Shown here in pieces: positions 8,854 through 18,958 of a DNA stretch of 25,398 nt; within the stretch, counting starts at the first letter, position 1, and each line of letters begins with the position of its first letter. The position numbers and the translations under genes are program-made. The notes beneath the pieces were generated by a model, which worked only from the letters and a program-made list of their open reading frames with translations, made no database searches and was not told the DNA's origin. Where the stretch lies: contig NW_003110041.1 in assembly GCF_000003605.2 (NCBI RefSeq), forward strand, positions 1-25,398, read 5' to 3'. The stretch comes from Saccoglossus kowalevskii. Taxonomy: Eukaryota; Hemichordata; Enteropneusta; Harrimaniidae.

Positions 8854-9520
8854 TTCTCGGAAGGGAAAGAAGGCTAATAATTCTGGGAGTAGAAAAAGGA
8901 GCAGGCAGTTAGCTGTCCCATTCTTGTTAACCTCAGATGAAAAGAAGCTTGCAGATCTTCGGGTTAACAGTATTAAAATGCCGCTCAACTTCTCTGTTTG
9001 AGCACTCGCATGGAATGAAAAGTGTTGAGTGGATTAAGGTATTCATATTCATTCTTTCTTCACCTACAACTGCTTTGTGTGAATAATGGTGGAATTTTTC
9101 AATCATCCATACAAACATATGCTCATTTGAAAACAATACACTAATTAAAATGCCGCTTAACTTCTCTGTTTGAGCACTCGCATGGAATGAAAAGTGTTGA
9201 GTGGATTAAGGTATTCATATTCATTCTTTCTTCACCTACAACTGCTTTGTGTGAATAATGGTGGAATTTTTCAATCATCCATACAAACATATGCTCATTT
9301 GAAAACAATATACTAATGTTCACTCTTTCATGATGTAGGTCTTCACTGATGGAGTTGTTCTGTACAGTTTGAGGGGCATGCTCTGGTCAACTTCTGCACA
9401 GCAATTTCACGCCTAAATATGCCTGTGCTTGAAAAGCCTCAAATTGAAGAATTGAAAAACAATTTATAACTGCGCTGACTTAACTGGAAAAACATTCACC
9501 AGTTTTATTTTTCAAAGTTT
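8854..9520 (+). pseudogene. tnp2-type transposon gene, C-terminal exons (DUF4218-like)
   Basis: An exon opens after an acceptor at 8852-8853 and reads SRKGKKANNSGSRKR, LTSDEKKLADLRVNSIKMP and, after a shift, GMKSVEWIK up to a donor at 9039 (repeated at 9211). The next exon starts at 9339 after TGATGTAG and reads VFTDGVVLYSLRGMLW, then ISRLNMPVLEKPQIEELK, with frameshifts. In animal proteins carrying Transposase_21 the tail has the same order: a basic stretch, ADxRVNxIxMP, MKSxxW, LRGML and a DUF4218-like LExxFP region. So 5868-9520 looks like one gene spread over 3.7 kb. The join to the N-terminal half is inferred from order and orientation. Confidence 0.65.
8972..9316. repeat. 172-bp tandem duplication, two copies
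   Basis: Copy 1 is 8972-9143 and copy 2 is 9144-9316. They are nearly identical; I see a C/T difference in GCTCAACT/GCTTAACT and a C/T difference near the end. Each unit carries the last 67 or so bases of the exon, its GT donor and about 100 bases of intron, so the exon end and 5' splice site are doubled. The near identity makes this much younger than the decay of the gene around it. Confidence 0.9.
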
Positions 9521-10086
9521 CTGACATTACCTTCTGATATTACCTTCACCGATATTACTATCGTCTGTGTTTTTTATATTTTGATACATTTCATTGTTTT
9601 TACATTTCAATTTTGGTGAATATTTTATCTTTGTTAGACAATAAACTTATCTGGAATATATAGTTCATTTCCTGATGCAGTATGCATTAAAGGAGCTTAA
9701 TAACACATTTTTGTTGTATTTTCCTATAGACTCTTTTGTTTCATCTCCCCACTACCACATTAAGGCGACAGGCACGGAGAGATGAAATGAAAAGTCATAC
9801 TCAACTTTGCAAAATCTATTGAAGTATCTGAATCGCAGACAGCCGACATGGAAGGTAATATACATAAAATAATTAAACTATTTTGCATTGGACTTTAATT
9901 TACAGTGCTGTTGTAATATTTCCCAATCAGCTTAAATGTAAAACAGGGAATGTAATCTTCATTTAATTTGATATTTAGCTTGTGAACAGATAAAACTAGG
10001 ATTATAGAATTTATGAAGTGGGTGTGCTAATCACCTCACATCCCATCAATTCTATATTTGAAATTAAATGTCCAGAGCCACGCTAA
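9521..10086. other. Mostly non-coding; one possible exon at 9730-9854
   Basis: A segment at 9730-9854 is bounded by CTATAG before it and GTAATA after it. It reads FVSSPHYHIKATGTER, then a stop. It could be a later exon of the tnp2-type gene, but I see no diagnostic motif. The remainder is AT-rich with nothing recognised. Confidence 0.3.
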
Positions 10087-11384
10087 GTCCCTACTGAACC
10101 CAGGGTAGCTGAACCAGCAGTGGTCACCCCTGTGGAAACTGGTCTGGGCCAGCAGTGTGTGGAGCCTGTAGCAGCTGAGACTCATGACGATGATATGAAT
10201 GAGCGCCACAGTGGTTTGGCAGGTGGGGTTCCAGCTGTGGATGATGCCCATCACAGTCCGGGAGAAATTAATGAGCAACAGGAGAGCTCAGAGCTTGCCG
10301 ATACATGTGCGTCAGGTGAGGTGTCAGAAGTGCCAGGTGTTTGGAGATCTGCACGCGAGCTTACACCCCCGGTTAGGCATGGCTATGATTGTTCAAGTAG
10401 GTTTTGTTTGGGCATGTGCGACCCTTGTGACTTACTGGAGTTGTATGCCAAGGCTGAGTGGCAGCTTGAACGGAAGGCTGGTGAGGTGGATGCCATCCGT
10501 GGTGAGATGACCCGTCTCAGGGAAATGTTCAGCAATCGGCTCAGATCCCATAGAGACGCTCTGCTAGCTGACAGTCAGGACATTGTGTTGGTGTTCCTTG
10601 GTCGTGTTGTTATTCTTACTCGGGATATTGATGTGATGCGTAGGCTGGGATATTGTGTTGCTTTTCATCTTGTCATTAATGGGGTGCTTCCTTTCCTAGT
10701 TGGACTCATTATAAACAGACAGAAGCCTGCCAGGATGGGTGATAGAATCCGTAGAGGCCCACATCCTTGGCCTATGTCTGTTGATGGTAAGGCTGTTGGT
10801 AAGGTGCACCCATCGCCTGTGCACCACAATCAGTGTGCCACCAGGGCTATGGTAGATGAGCTAAGGAAGGAGATGAATGAGTTACATTTCAAGCAGGTCA
10901 CCAAAATGAACGACACAAGGTTCAGTTTAACTCCCTGACTCGCCTAATATAATAAATCAACTTGCTTTAAATAGAGACAAAATATTATATCATTATCAGA
11001 AATGGGAGCCAGTTAGGATTTGGATTAACTCATTCAAGCCAGCTGAAGCGAACTGGTTAAAATGTTTTTTTTTGTAATTGTAAACAATTTCTTTTTGGCT
11101 ATTGAAATAGTACAAACAAAACATGACAGCTGGCTTTGAAGGGTACTAAATAGAACACACCACATTAGCCCACATCTCATTTTTGTTTTCTTTTCAGTTT
11201 TTTTTGTGTATGTATGCTTTTGTTATTTTTATGTTGTGTGAAAAATAAAAAATAAAATAAACGCAAAAAAAAAAAATGATTCAGTTTAACCGTCATGTCG
11301 CAGGCAGAGAGGGCGGAGTTCCCCAATGCTGCTGAGATCGCTGCCATTGGCCACAAGGATATGATCAAAGCGCTTAAGGCTTGA
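10087..11384 (+). pseudogene. gag-like frame of a Ty3/gypsy-type element, interrupted
   Basis: A frame open from 10087 to a stop at 10938 is the longest in the window (about 284 codons). It has no ATG near its start: the first in-frame ATG is at 10195, and the frame is open upstream to 10084. The product is acidic at the N-terminus, then has a Cys-rich patch (CDPCDLLELYAKAEWQLERK) and a predicted coiled coil (AIRGEMTRLREMFSNRLRSH), and a basic C-terminal half. An insertion at 10932-11279 cuts it. After the second copy of the flanking repeat the same frame continues through SQAERAEFPNAAEIAAIG to a stop at 11382. A zinc knuckle and protease follow, which is why I call this gag. The capsid region itself shows no motif I can name. 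GC content is higher than in the neighbours. Confidence 0.6.
10932..11279 (+). mobile_element. 348-bp poly(A)-ended retroposed insertion (SINE-like)
   Basis: The 11-bp direct repeat TTCAGTTTAAC flanks the segment (10921-10931 and 11280-11290). The segment ends in AAATAAAAAATAAAAT and a run of 12 As plus TGA. Direct repeat and A-rich 3' end are the marks of LINE-machinery retroposition. It is AT-rich, unlike the gag frame around it, and removing it with one repeat copy rejoins the gag frame. No tRNA-like A and B boxes are obvious, so SINE is only a label by structure. Confidence 0.65.
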
Positions 11385-11660
11385 AATCATGGACGACACT
11401 CTTCGGGACCAGAGGCTGGAGATAGCGGACCTGAAGAGGACCCTGGCATCGTGTCCTAAAGGTAAAGCTGCACCTTTGCCAGGGCCTCTTTAAGAGGGGC
11501 TCTCGGAGCATGAGAGGATAGAAGTCACACCGTGCTGGTTTTGTGGTAAGCTTGGCCATGGAAAAAGGAACTGCGACAAGATGAAGAAGCTTTCTACAAT
11601 GACTGAGGAAGAGGAGAAGGAAGTTGGTGGACTGATTCACTGTGGCTGGCCAAGTGTAGG
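11371..11660 (+). pseudogene. gag nucleocapsid region with CCHC zinc knuckle
   Basis: In frame 1 from 11371 the reading passes one stop at about 11490 and reaches CWFCGKLGHGKRNC (11533-11574), an exact C-x2-C-x4-H-x4-C zinc knuckle. It is preceded by a charged helical stretch (DDTLRDQRLEIADLKRTL) and followed by a KMKKLSTMTEEEEKE tail. Zinc knuckles of this kind bind RNA in the nucleocapsid part of LTR retrotransposon Gag. The frame differs by one shift from the upstream gag frame (which ends at 11384) and again from the protease frame. Confidence 0.8.
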
Positions 11661-11663
11661 TGT

Positions 11664-11930
11664 ATGTTCGTTCCTATGACAATTACTGGTTCACGGGGAC
11701 TCTTCTTGGTGGATACTAGGGCCACTGATGTTGCCATCTCTACTACTATGTGGAATGGTATGGTGCCACATTTTAGGCCACCGCTGAAATCCATCCCATC
11801 TGGTTGTGATGTCTGGGATGCTAATTCTACTCTGATAAAAGTTAATGGCTCTGGTTACTTTACAGTGACCCTTTCCACATTAGCTATTGTAGCGATTGTC
11901 ACTACTGTGCGAATTCAACTGCGTTATTAA
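11664..11930 (+). pseudogene. Retropepsin-like aspartic protease, DTG motif damaged
   Basis: The frame reads VPMTITGSRGLFLVDTRATD, with the Asp codon at 11712, followed by VAISTTMW and, further on, a hydrophobic LIKVNGSGYFTVTL strand region. Ty3/gypsy proteases have LLDTGAxxxLIS at this place. Here the Gly codon is AGG (Arg), a single-base change from GGG that should abolish activity. It lies straight after the zinc knuckle, as in gag-pol. The frame stops at 11930 and no reverse transcriptase, RNase H or clear integrase follows, so most of pol is gone. Confidence 0.75.
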
Positions 11931-12258
11931 CTTCGGCACCAATGTCTTGCGCCTAGGGAGGACGCTGAAGTGGTTGGAGCAGTCTCTGCGTTGGAGGAGT
12001 GTTTTTTATAATCTTTTTTTATATGTATCTCTCAATCGTATGTTTCGGGAGGATGTGTGCCTCCGGCTGTGTGTTTCCTTCTGCCTTAGAACGCCTTGTA
12101 CACGCCCTCTGGAAATTAACGAACTTCGTGGTTTGTCTCTGTTTTTTGGCTGCTCGAATACCTCTGGGGCCAATGTAAAGACCAGGCGAATCTCGATTAT
12201 TTAGAATTTAAATAGGATCAGACAGTTGGACTGATCAATTCTATAATTGTAGTGCTAT
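11931..12258. other. Possible 3' end of the gypsy-like element, no clear gene
   Basis: A purine tract GGAGGAG (11993-11999) precedes TGTTTTTTATAATC at 12000, which could be a polypurine tract and the start of a 3' LTR. No matching 5' LTR was found upstream of 10087, so this is a guess. ATCAATTCTATA is shared between 10045-10056 and 12234-12245, possibly by chance. Confidence 0.2.
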
Positions 12259-13505
12259 ATGTCTGCCACTTATACACTACCTGTAAATACTGTACTAAGG
12301 GTATACAAATTCGCGCAAAATATCGAGAGAAATGTCAGGAAATTAAATGGTTATCATCTCGAGAAGATTAATGGTGCCAGAAATGTTCAGCTAGGAAAAG
12401 AGCCTGCAGTCAACAACATCCATCTCGGGGAGGAAATCGGCATGCTGAAAAAACAGGTCCAGGATCTTACGATCAAGAAGGAAATTCTTGAAGAGCAGTA
12501 GTCACTAACAGTTTCATGAGAATGCAAATAAATTAACAGCTGCCACTCATTGTTGTGTGTATTTTTTATTGGAGCATCATGTTTCTGTTATGCATCAATA
12601 ACTGGCCCACGTGCACATTCGAAGCTAGTTGGAAGAGATGTCAATCATCTACCATCCACTTCAATATTCAATAACTGGAATATTGAGAGGGGTATCTTGG
12701 GCCAAGCACATCCTTAATGATATTGATCATGTATGCAAGTCAACATCCAACAATACTTCTAAACAAATCCTTGCCCATATTCAAAATAGCTTATTTACGA
12801 GATGCTGTTCAATGTGGAAGATTTCATGCAAGGGAAGTTAATTTATGAAGATGTTGTCTATGACCACTTGATTTCTCCATCTGTGTATTATGATCATACC
12901 AGTGTCATTTTGCAAATCTTGTTTCCTGCCCTCACCAAACTACTTGAGCATGAATTCTAAGATGATCTACCTGCAGCCTGAACGAATGTTTGCTTATCTG
13001 GATGATCTCCTTTCATTCAAGCTGAATATTTCTACACTTGCCTCTCAATCATATGTCGTATTTACCATCAACCAGACAGGAAAGTGGTTGCCAACAAAGA
13101 TGAAAGTCTCNNNNNNNNNNNNNNNNNNNNNNNNNNNNNNNNNNNNNNNNNNNNNNNNNNNNNNNNNNNNNNNNNNNNNNNNNNNNNNNNNNNNNNNNNN
13201 NNNNNNNNNNNNNNNNNNNNNNNNNNNATGAAAGTCTCCAGTCTCCAAATTGATTGTGAAGATGCTACCAAAAAGTAAGTGGGCAGTGGAAGTTATTCCA
13301 TATAAGAACAGAAAATATTATAGATTAGAAAGGCAAACCAAGAAGCTGCTTTTCAAAAACGGGCCAGACAGCGTGCAAAAGCGTGCTCAATCTGCCTGAA
13401 AGTCGCCCAGATGATGGAACAGTTCTCTTGCTCGGAAAGACTGTGAAACACTTGTTCATAGAAGATGGTTTAAAGAAATGGTATAATAGTGAAGTGATAT
13501 CACAG
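12259..13505 (+). pseudogene. Copy A of an unrecognised multi-domain family, exon 1 (internally deleted)
   Basis: It is not a family I can name. Pieces of it line up in order with copy B (16300-19055). A coiled coil comes first (EEIGMLKKQVQDLTIKKE, ending 12501). CVYFLLEHHV (12554-12583) matches CVYTLLKHHV. LPSTSIFNNWNIERGILGQ (12649 on) matches the NMNIQRLWLAQ region. HILNDIDHVC to ILAHIQ (from 12707) matches ILQDIKTRSS to ILGHIS. DFMQGK and VYYDHTSVILQILFPAL (12808-12957, stop at 12958) match DFMEGT and YDPDTRAIFETSLPAL. RMFAYLDDLLSFKLNISTLAS (12983 on) matches RILAYMDQLLGFKPNVSILAS. A basic region lies beyond the assembly gap, and GKTVKHLFIEDGLKKWY runs to the donor at 13506. The Asp- and Cys-x-x-His-bearing centre seen in copy B is missing. 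Stops and shifts show decay. Confidence 0.75.
13111..13227. other. Assembly gap (117 N)
   Basis: ATGAAAGTCTC ends at 13110 immediately before the Ns and the same 11 bases begin at 13228 immediately after. The gap may therefore be an unmerged overlap rather than missing sequence. It falls inside copy A. Confidence 0.95.
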
Positions 13506-13999
13506 GTATTCCAGGCGAATAGATCAGCCACCACAAATTTCTCTCTGTAAACAATTTGCTGGACCTAGGACCTTGTTCAAAATAACCATAGAGTACACAT
13601 TGTTTACCTGGAGGTAAATTGACATAGCACTTTATTCTGTGATTCTCACAAATAATACAGTACCAAGTTTTTCTCTATAAAGGAGCTATAACATATATTC
13701 AGTGTTCTCCAGAAATTGCAATACTATAACTACACCATCATTTGGTTTTTAGCTTGTATACATAGAGAAATACCCCATTTATGTTTTCAAAGCTGGTGTA
13801 TAGATATAAGAACCCACCATCATATATAGAGAAGCCTTGAGTTGTGTAATTGGAATCCACTCATTGCATATATCATATATTGTTATTTTATAAGGTAATA
13901 AGGCTGGCCTAAGTGTTATCATTGATGACCCAGCCACAGATATTAACCACTTTATTAATTTATTAATGGAGTTTGCACTGCCACGGCAACGGAATGTAG

Positions 14000-14805
14000 C
14001 ATGGTTATGAAAAAGCAAAAATATGATTTGTTGTGGCTCTTTCGTCAGAAGGGAAAATTAAATATTCTGCGAGAGTATAAAAATTTGAGAAATCGCTATG
14101 AGAAAAAACAGTTTTTGGACTTCGAAAGATTCAGTTTGTAAAGGAGTCTTGCAGATCCCAATTATTTTTGGTCAACACTAAATTCATCATATACCCCTTT
14201 ATATTCCAATATACATTCTGACCAGTGGTTTATTTGACTGTAGTGGCACTGCTTACGATTTCCACTTAGCTGCGGAGTTAGAAAACTATGTTGACCAAGG
14301 TGGATGATATTTTGCCAGATGTTTATTTTGAGCTTGAATTGATTAATTGCCCAATTAGCTCGGGGGAAATTAGGATAGGTATAGCCAGTATTGAAGGGGG
14401 CAAGTCGGGGGACCAGATGGCCTGCTTGATGATTTTTTTAAGATAACAAGTGATTTTATTATCCCCTATCTCCATGTACTTTTTAATAAAATGTGGGGAA
14501 AAAGTGTCTTCCTTGAGCAGTGGCGGGAGCTATCATTATCCCTTTGTATAAGCACGGGTCTCAAAAAATTAGAGAGAATTATAGGGGTATTTTCCCTGCT
14601 CAGCATTTTTAGTAAAATTTTCACAGGAATTTTGATACCAGGAGGAAAATGTTCAAAATGTTATTTAATATTCATAGTAATGTCAAAGCATGTGTGAAAT
14701 CTATAAATGGTTTCACAGAATTCTTTGACTGTCCTATGTGTGCATGCTGAGCCCTTTCCTTTTTTCTTTTTTTATAAATGAGTTGGCTTCTCATTTACAG
14801 ACATT
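14000..14805 (+). pseudogene. LINE reverse-transcriptase fragment inside copy A's intron
   Basis: It lies in the intron 13506-15338. Frames in series give ILREYKNLRNRYEKKQF and DPNYFWSTLNSS (the linker before the reverse transcriptase), then DDILPDVYFELE and, after shifts, SGGPDG, IIPYLHVLFNKMW and RGIFSLLSIFSKIF (fingers). An abrupt jump leads to VKACVKSINGFTEFFDCPM and FINELASHL. The palm segment with the first catalytic Asp is missing between about 14635 and 14645, an internal deletion. The clade is not resolved; the wording is typical of CR1-group LINEs. Confidence 0.75.
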
Positions 14806-15338
14806 TTTAACCAGATAATTGTACATATCATTCATATCTTTCAATGTTGTGATTATTATGGTTATAATAAATGATGTATTCTGCTAATTTATATAATCAT
14901 ATTATTTTTTTTCAAATCACGAACGAGTCCAAATTGTTCACAATATATTCAAGTTGCATTTACACTTTCCAAATATGTCATACAGCAGTGGCTACAAATT
15001 ATTTTGTTTGAGGTACAACAATATTATATATTTAAGGTCCATGTACTGCTCTTACTTTTCAATACTACTCATTGTGATAGCATTGTTTTGTCATTTCCCT
15101 TTCAAAAAACATGCCTATAAAGTAACTTATGGTGGATCAAACCTTCTAAGTCAGTTGTAACTTAAAATAAAACACTCTGCAGTTAATTTATCATTACATA
15201 TCTTCAATTTGTTCTGCATATGTCAGAATATGGCACCTCATTGTTTGACAAAATGTAATAGCATTAACATTTGTGAATATTGAATTAATTCATGCTAGCA
15301 ATGTTGATAAGGATACTAACTAAAATCCTCCATTTCAG

Positions 15339-15455
15339 GTACCAGGGTATTCGCAGTGGTACAATATTACCTATGATGAATGTCACTGAAGAAGGTTTAC
15401 TTCTTGTTTATACTTAGAAGATTATGAAAAAGAAGATCTTCAAATTATTATTTAA
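15339..15455 (+). pseudogene. Copy A, last exon
   Basis: After the acceptor CATTTCAG (ends 15338) the sequence reads VPGYSQWYNITYDE, then after a disruption YLEDYEKEDLQIII and a stop at 15453. It joins in phase 0 to EVISQ at the end of exon 1 (donor GT at 13506), giving an intron of 1833 bases. The joined tail, GK-x-V-x-H-x-F ... WY-x-x-x-V-I ... PGY-x-x-WYN-x-x-YD ... EDY-x-x-xDL, looks like a small SH3/Tudor-like beta barrel, which is inference from pattern only. Confidence 0.7.
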
Positions 15456-16299
15456 TTACCAGGCCATGTTTTTTTCTTTACACAAGCAAAAACGAGAACT
15501 ACCATTAATAAGAAACATCCCACATACACACAAAGTATGTAATCGTTTGGACAGCAATCGCAGTGTTAACATTTCATCAGTATTTGATTATTTGTCGTAA
15601 TGTATACCAAAATATTAAATATGCCCAAATCAACAGTAATCTGTGAAATGTTGCACAGAGCCTTGGGCATTCAAATGGTTAAAGGGAAATATGTATTTCA
15701 ATATTGATATGGCAATTACCATGGTGAAAAAATGAATAAACACCTGCCCATACAACATGATACTACTCTGTCAATCACTGAAAATGTAAAAAAAAAATGC
15801 AAATCATGTGCCTTTTATAGCTGATATAAGAGTAATAACAATAAAAGAAGGATAAGTCAAAAGGTATAGTATGGATCAATTTGTCACCATTTTGGTGATT
15901 GGAATAACTGCTAATGTGATAGTGCTAGTAGCCATTTCAACAACTTATGAATTACAGTCGATTTCATTGAAATTTTGATTAAGTTTTCAACTTAATTCAA
16001 CACTTAGATCTAATCATTTGCTGGATATCTTGGATTTATATACTCAAAACCCCACATTGTGGTGTTTTGTTTGAATTGCTCAAACACCAAACCAATTATA
16101 ACGGCACTGCAGAGATTCCACTTCTAATAATTTCCTGTGCCTAAAATCAAAAAGAAAGGTTATTGACCTTGCAATAATCATTGCAATTAAGATCACCTCA
16201 TTTGCATAACAAAGGGTAACTATTTTGAGGAGATTCCGGTTTGCAACAATCAGCACTGATTTTGAAATGGAGTAGAGACGTTTTTGGAAGTCACTGACT
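15456..16299. other. Spacer between copies A and B, no gene recognised
   Basis: AT-rich sequence with no convincing coding frame. The N-terminus of copy B may begin upstream of 16300, but I cannot see a start. Confidence 0.5.
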
Positions 16300-18440
16300 A
16301 CTGAAGTCACGCAACTGAAATCAGAGCTTGGCAAAGAGCTAGAAGATTTGAAAACCGTCAAAGAAGAGTTGTCAGTGGCAAAGGTCACTGTGAGATTCAA
16401 AGAATCCGAAGAACTAAAGTTGAAAAAAAAATTAAATTGGCAGAAAGTGGCCAAAAAAAGAACGACACAAAGATAAGATTATTGGAGTGGTAAGTTTGTA
16501 AAATTGACGGAGGAGAGTGTCCCCAAGCTCTAAAAGACGAACATAAAAAAGTTAAAACAACAGATTGTTGAAATGTACCATCAACTTGACAACTTGCATG
16601 AAAGCTAACTCAGCTGAAAGATGAAGTTGTGAAAAGGGAGGGAAGAAATATATCCCGGAACTACAAATGTGTGTTTATACTCTGCTGAAACACCACGTCA
16701 ATAGTAAACATGTTGGTGAAGTTATCACAAGCTGCCTGAAACTGGTGCATAAAAAGTACCATCTGCATCAACAGTGTCGAATATGAATATTCAGCGTTTG
16801 TGGTTGGCCCAGCATCAGCTTGGAGAAGAATATTCCACCATGGAAGAAACTATCCTCCATACTGATGAGACCTCCAAGTATGGAGATAAATATGGGGCTT
16901 ATGCTGGACGTGACAAAGATGAGGTTTACTACTGTTTAGGTCTACAGGAATTACCCACCAATTCCGCACAAGACACATTGGACACATTCCAAACCATACT
17001 GCAGGATATCAAGACCAGATCCAGTGTGTCAGACTGTGATGTTGGGAAGAAGATCTTGGGCCATATTTCCAGTACTATGTCAGACAAGGCTGCTACTGAA
17101 CGCAAGTTCAACAGACTACTAGAAATCCATCGTCTGCAGATTCTTCCTGAGGTCAAGCCCAATTACCATCAATTGACAGAAGAAGATCGCAGTTCAGTAG
17201 ACCATTTGATGAACTTCTTCTGTGGGCTGCACAGTCAGGTACACATGGCAGAAACAACCAGGAGTGTGTTCACTTCTTTAGAGAAAGACCATTTTGAAAG
17301 TAGTATCCCCATATTTAGTTCAGATTATCGTCAGAGAGATGAGCCAGGCACACTTGCATTGGTTAGGGTAGGGTGTAAAGCTTTTGCTAGGGGGGGTGAT
17401 GAAAAGTCAGGGTGCCACAGAGCTTTTAAAACCTTTGTTGGGGATTTTGTAAAGAGGTAACAGATTTGATCTTTTTTTTGCTAATGCTGGTCATTTGTAT
17501 TTTTTAGATGATCAAATGAAATATTTTCTTTTAAGTTATGTTGCTGGATGTCGGACTCTAGGCTTAGTTTCCAAATTTATTTCAACACCTCTGTGGAAAT
17601 TATTAGGATAAAGGAATACACATCATGGATATGGCAGCGTATTATCTCAAATTAGTGACATATTTACATGATGCTTCAATCAATTTGGATGATTTCATGG
17701 AGGGCACCAAGTGCAGTATATGACCCAGATACAAGAGCCATATTTGAGACATCATTGCCAGCTCTTGCTATATTGGTGAAGAAAGACTTCAAGGACCAAC
17801 TTCCTGGAGGTTTGTTGGAGGCTGGGCAGTGGACAGACGTAATGAGACAATGCGCGCAAAGTGTGGAAAAACAACAAATATGTTGAGCGTATTTTAGCTT
17901 ATATGGATCAGCTATTGGGCTTTAAGCCAAATGTGAGTATTTTGGCGTCGGAGGCATAAACCATGTTCTGCCTGAACAGGACAGAGCAATGACTGTATGC
18001 CCAAGATGATGCCACAGATAAAAGATTGGTAGGTGCTGCCCGCAAGAGAGTTAAATCCATTAAAGAAGAATTTAAGGCCAGAAAAAATGGTTATCGAAGA
18101 AAGAAAACAGCAGAGTTTGAGAGAGCACCAAAAATTAAAAAAAATAGCTGATCTCGAAAAACAAACACATGAAATGATTCACTATGGACTTTGGCAGTCA
18201 AAAATGCAAGTAGACACAATGCCAAGTACATTAAAAACCACCAAAGAAAAAATAGATGCTTTAAAAGCTCAGTTAAGATTCGGGAAATGTATTAAAACAA
18301 GATCTAGGAAATAGGGATTTATTTGTTTTCAATGAGGAGGGGGCTCGCAGAGTTACATTGACGTGGGAAGAGTTATCTAAGGGTTACATACAAAGGATTA
18401 GTTGTATCACATGTAGCAGCTTTGGCAAGATTTGGCACAA
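16300..18440 (+). pseudogene. Copy B of an unrecognised multi-domain family, exon 1 (near full length)
   Basis: I do not recognise the family. In order: a charged coiled coil (KSELGKELEDLKTVKEEL, 16300-16473). YIPELQMCVYTLLKHHV, then KHVGEVITSCLKLVHKK. A 228-codon frame (16774-17460, opening at a GTG, so not a true start) with ILHTDETSKYGDKYG (Asp at residue 31), ILGHISSTMSDKAATERKF (Asp 104) and MNFFCGLHSQVHMAET (Cys150-x-x-His153), ending GGDEKSGCHRAF. FANAGHLYFLDDQMKYFLLS and GCRTLGLVSKFISTPLW. YDPDTRAIFETSLPAL and FKDQLPGG. RILAYMDQLLGFKPN. A highly charged helical region with YGLWQSKMQVDT and IDALKAQLRFGK. Lastly LFVFNEEGARRVTLTWEEL. About six frameshifts or stops. The Asp/Asp/CxxH layout recalls RNase H-fold transposases, but that is inference. 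Confidence 0.7.
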
Positions 18441-18958
18441 CTCGTGTCATTAACAAACTTAATAGTAATTTGATATGTTGTGTGATAGGATGTAACGTAA
18501 TGGTAATTTTATTTAGTGGGTGATGGGATTGTGTATGGAAGGTTTAAGGGGTGTACGTAACTTAAAAAATGATAATAAAGTTACTACGGTAAACCATGTT
18601 TCCTTGTGAAAATTATATGTTTTGTGCATTCCACAAATATCATACCTAAGTCACCAACAGAAAATCTTTAACATAAAAGAAAATCATGTTTGGCATCAAC
18701 ATAATTTGAAAATGCACTAGTTATCATGTCCATCATATTAAAGTAAGTTTCGTTTATGTTGTTTAGCTGCTGTGCCATGCTGTGTTTTAAATTAATCCAG
18801 AAATAAATAATCATAACTGTGAACAATATTCTTGTGCTACCAATCCTTGTGGTCTATACAATGTTAATAAGTCAAGCCAACATAAAATATAGTAATAAAT
18901 TGATAAGTATAATTAATGTTCAATAAATAACTAAATACATTTTTAAACACTTTTCCAG
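18441..18958. other. Presumed intron of copy B
   Basis: AT-rich, no coding signal. The acceptor TTTTCCAG (ends 18958) is clear. The donor cannot be placed because the end of exon 1 is degraded. Confidence 0.45.

Noticed and set aside
10045-12245. ATCAATTCTATA repeated on both sides of the gag-pol remnant as possible LTR edges
   Set aside because: Twelve AT-rich bases with no further similarity; too short and too long at once for an LTR or for a 4-6 bp target duplication.
12367-12400. WCQKCSARK reading, resembling the zinc-binding end of a gypsy integrase
   Set aside because: Only two Cys in a nine-residue match, a stop directly before it, and no integrase core after it; the other frame here is a better coiled coil belonging to copy A.
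16080-16454. 124-codon minus-strand frame
   Set aside because: It is the antisense of copy B's coiled coil; its Ser/Phe/Leu-rich composition is what Lys/Glu-rich helices give on the other strand.
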